Source: an uncultured Rhodoluna sp. (GTDB taxonomy: Bacteria; Actinomycetota; Actinomycetes; Actinomycetales; Microbacteriaceae). From it: a stretch of DNA of 5,877 nucleotides. Below, in pieces: positions 5,255-5,877 of this stretch; the stretch's first letter is position 1, and every line of letters starts with the position of its first letter. The stretch spans positions 1 through 5,877 of the forward strand of contig CALDKR010000184.1 of assembly GCA_937898095.1 (NCBI GenBank), written 5' to 3'. A program made the translations under genes and the position numbers. The notes under the pieces were generated by a model that saw nothing but the letters and a program-made list of their open reading frames with translations, searched no databases and was not told where the DNA came from.

Positions 5255-5725
5255 CTATTTAAACTCTGCGATTAGCTCAACTTCAACAGCTGAGTCGAGC
5301 GGCAAAACTGGCACACCAACTGCAGAGCGAGCGTGGATTCCGGCTTCGCCAAAAACCTCGCCCAAAAATTCGCTGGCACCATTGATGACTCCTGGCTGAC
5401 CGGTAAATTCAGGAACAGAGGCGACGAATCCGACAACCTTGACGATTCGAGTCACGCGGTCAAGGTCGCCGATCGAAAGCTTTAGCGCAGCGAGTGCGTT
5501 CAGCGCGCAAAGTCGAGCCAAATCTTTTGCGACTGCAGGGTCGACCAGGCCTTCACCCGAGCCAACCTTGCCGGCTGCAGGCAAAGCACCATTCACGAAT
5601 GGCAGCTGCCCCGATGTGAAGCAAAGGTTTCCGGTGACCACCGATGGCACGTATGCCGCCACTGGCTTGGCCACCTCTGGAAGAGGGAATCCGAGTTCGA
5701 TTAGACGAGCTTCAATTTTTGACAA
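5255..5725 (-). CDS. RidA family protein (YjgF/YER057c/UK114), long actinobacterial type
   Basis: A 156-residue cytoplasmic protein with the RidA fold. It shows the early strand motif TSGQLPFVNG at 37-46, a central helix with CALNALAALK, IVKVVGFVAS at 94-103, and the C-terminal signature HARSAVGVPVLPLDSAVEVELIAEF at 131-155. R133 corresponds to the arginine that classical RidA uses to bind its imine/enamine substrate, so deaminase activity on reactive 2-aminoacrylate-type compounds is plausible. However, this longer subgroup (about 150-160 residues) is not the archetypal RidA and its substrate is not established. The start is a TTG at 5723-5725 with AGGGG (5732-5736) 6 nt upstream; that ribosome site overlaps the TAG of the preceding gene. 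Stop and start are 9 nt apart and in the same frame, so the pair is probably cotranscribed and coupled. It ends just before the shared terminator. Confidence 0.92.
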   Translation of the reverse strand: MSKIEARLIELGFPLPEVAKPVAAYVPSVVTGNLCFTSGQLPFVNGALPAAGKVGSGEGLVDPAVAKDLARLCALNALAALKLSIGDLDRVTRIVKVVGFVASVPEFTGQPGVINGASEFLGEVFGEAGIHARSAVGVPVLPLDSAVEVELIAEFK

Positions 5726-5734
5726 TTTCAGCCC

Positions 5735-5877
5735 CTAAGCCACTGGTCGCTTGAAGAAAGCAATCATTCCGCCCTCTGGGCCGGTGGTGATTTGCACTAG
5801 CTCCCAGCCCTCAGAACCCCAGTTGTTCAAAATGGCGGTTTCGCGGTGAAGAAGAAGCGGTGTGGTTAGGTATTCCC
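5735..5877 (-). CDS. DUF4177-type small protein, partial (5' end beyond window)
   Basis: The last 46 codons and a TAG are visible on the minus strand; the start lies to the right of the window. The protein reads EYLTTPLLLHRETAILNN and continues with WGSEGWELVQI, then GPEGGMIAFFKRPVA at the end. The pattern LNxWGxEGWELVQ followed by a glycine turn and a strand ending in FxKRP is characteristic of the DUF4177 family. These are very small proteins of unknown function, usually about 50-60 residues, so only a few residues should be missing. It directly precedes the RidA-like gene, the same pairing I recall from mycobacteria (Rv3678A/Rv3678c). This points to a conserved but unexplained functional link. 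Confidence 0.85.
   Translation of the reverse strand, partial: EYLTTPLLLHRETAILNNWGSEGWELVQITTGPEGGMIAFFKRPVA

Noticed and set aside
5439..5738. 99-codon plus-strand frame
   Set aside because: Mirror of the RidA-like gene; no ribosome site and reads toward the opposite gene's start.

Overview
The window looks like chromosomal DNA from a high-G+C Gram-positive (Actinobacteria) with only moderate G+C. The protein families and gene neighbourhood fit a small-genome Microbacteriaceae-type organism, but that placement is inference. From memory, the order resembles the mycobacterial stretch that carries the Rv3654c-Rv3659c tad genes, the 6C small RNA, acs (Rv3667) and the Rv3678c/Rv3678A pair. No phage, insertion sequence, CRISPR or tRNA is visible.

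Left half (1-2722, minus strand): a compact Flp/Tad pilus operon. In transcription order it holds a TadA/CpaF ATPase, one membrane platform protein carrying both TadB-like and TadC-like halves, a DUF4244 Flp-type pilin, a TadE-like minor pilin, and a second TadE-like protein (Rv3654c type) cut by the window edge. Gaps between genes run from a 4-nt overlap to 11 nt. No prepilin peptidase is present in the window.

Middle (2723-3112, no protein gene): on the minus strand, just upstream of tadA, two hairpins each carry a six-cytosine loop, the signature of the actinobacterial 6C RNA. A 7-bp complementary pair brackets them. A single DnaA-box-like 9-mer and a weak promoter candidate lie between the RNA and tadA. 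To the right is the upstream region of acs, with a palindromic operator candidate.

Right half: acs (acetyl-CoA synthetase, plus strand) is followed by a run of hairpins that includes an exact 23-nt second copy of the last acs codons. A very strong bidirectional terminator then separates acs from a convergent minus-strand pair: a RidA-like protein and, upstream of it, a DUF4177-type small protein cut by the window edge.

The left operon would build a pilus or pseudopilus at the cell surface. acs feeds acetate into acetyl-CoA. The RidA/DUF4177 pair is probably housekeeping. The least ordinary parts are the 6C RNA with its possible closing helix, the acs 3'-end duplication with its hairpin cluster, the fused TadB/TadC platform, and the series of TTG starts placed in frame directly after UAG stops.
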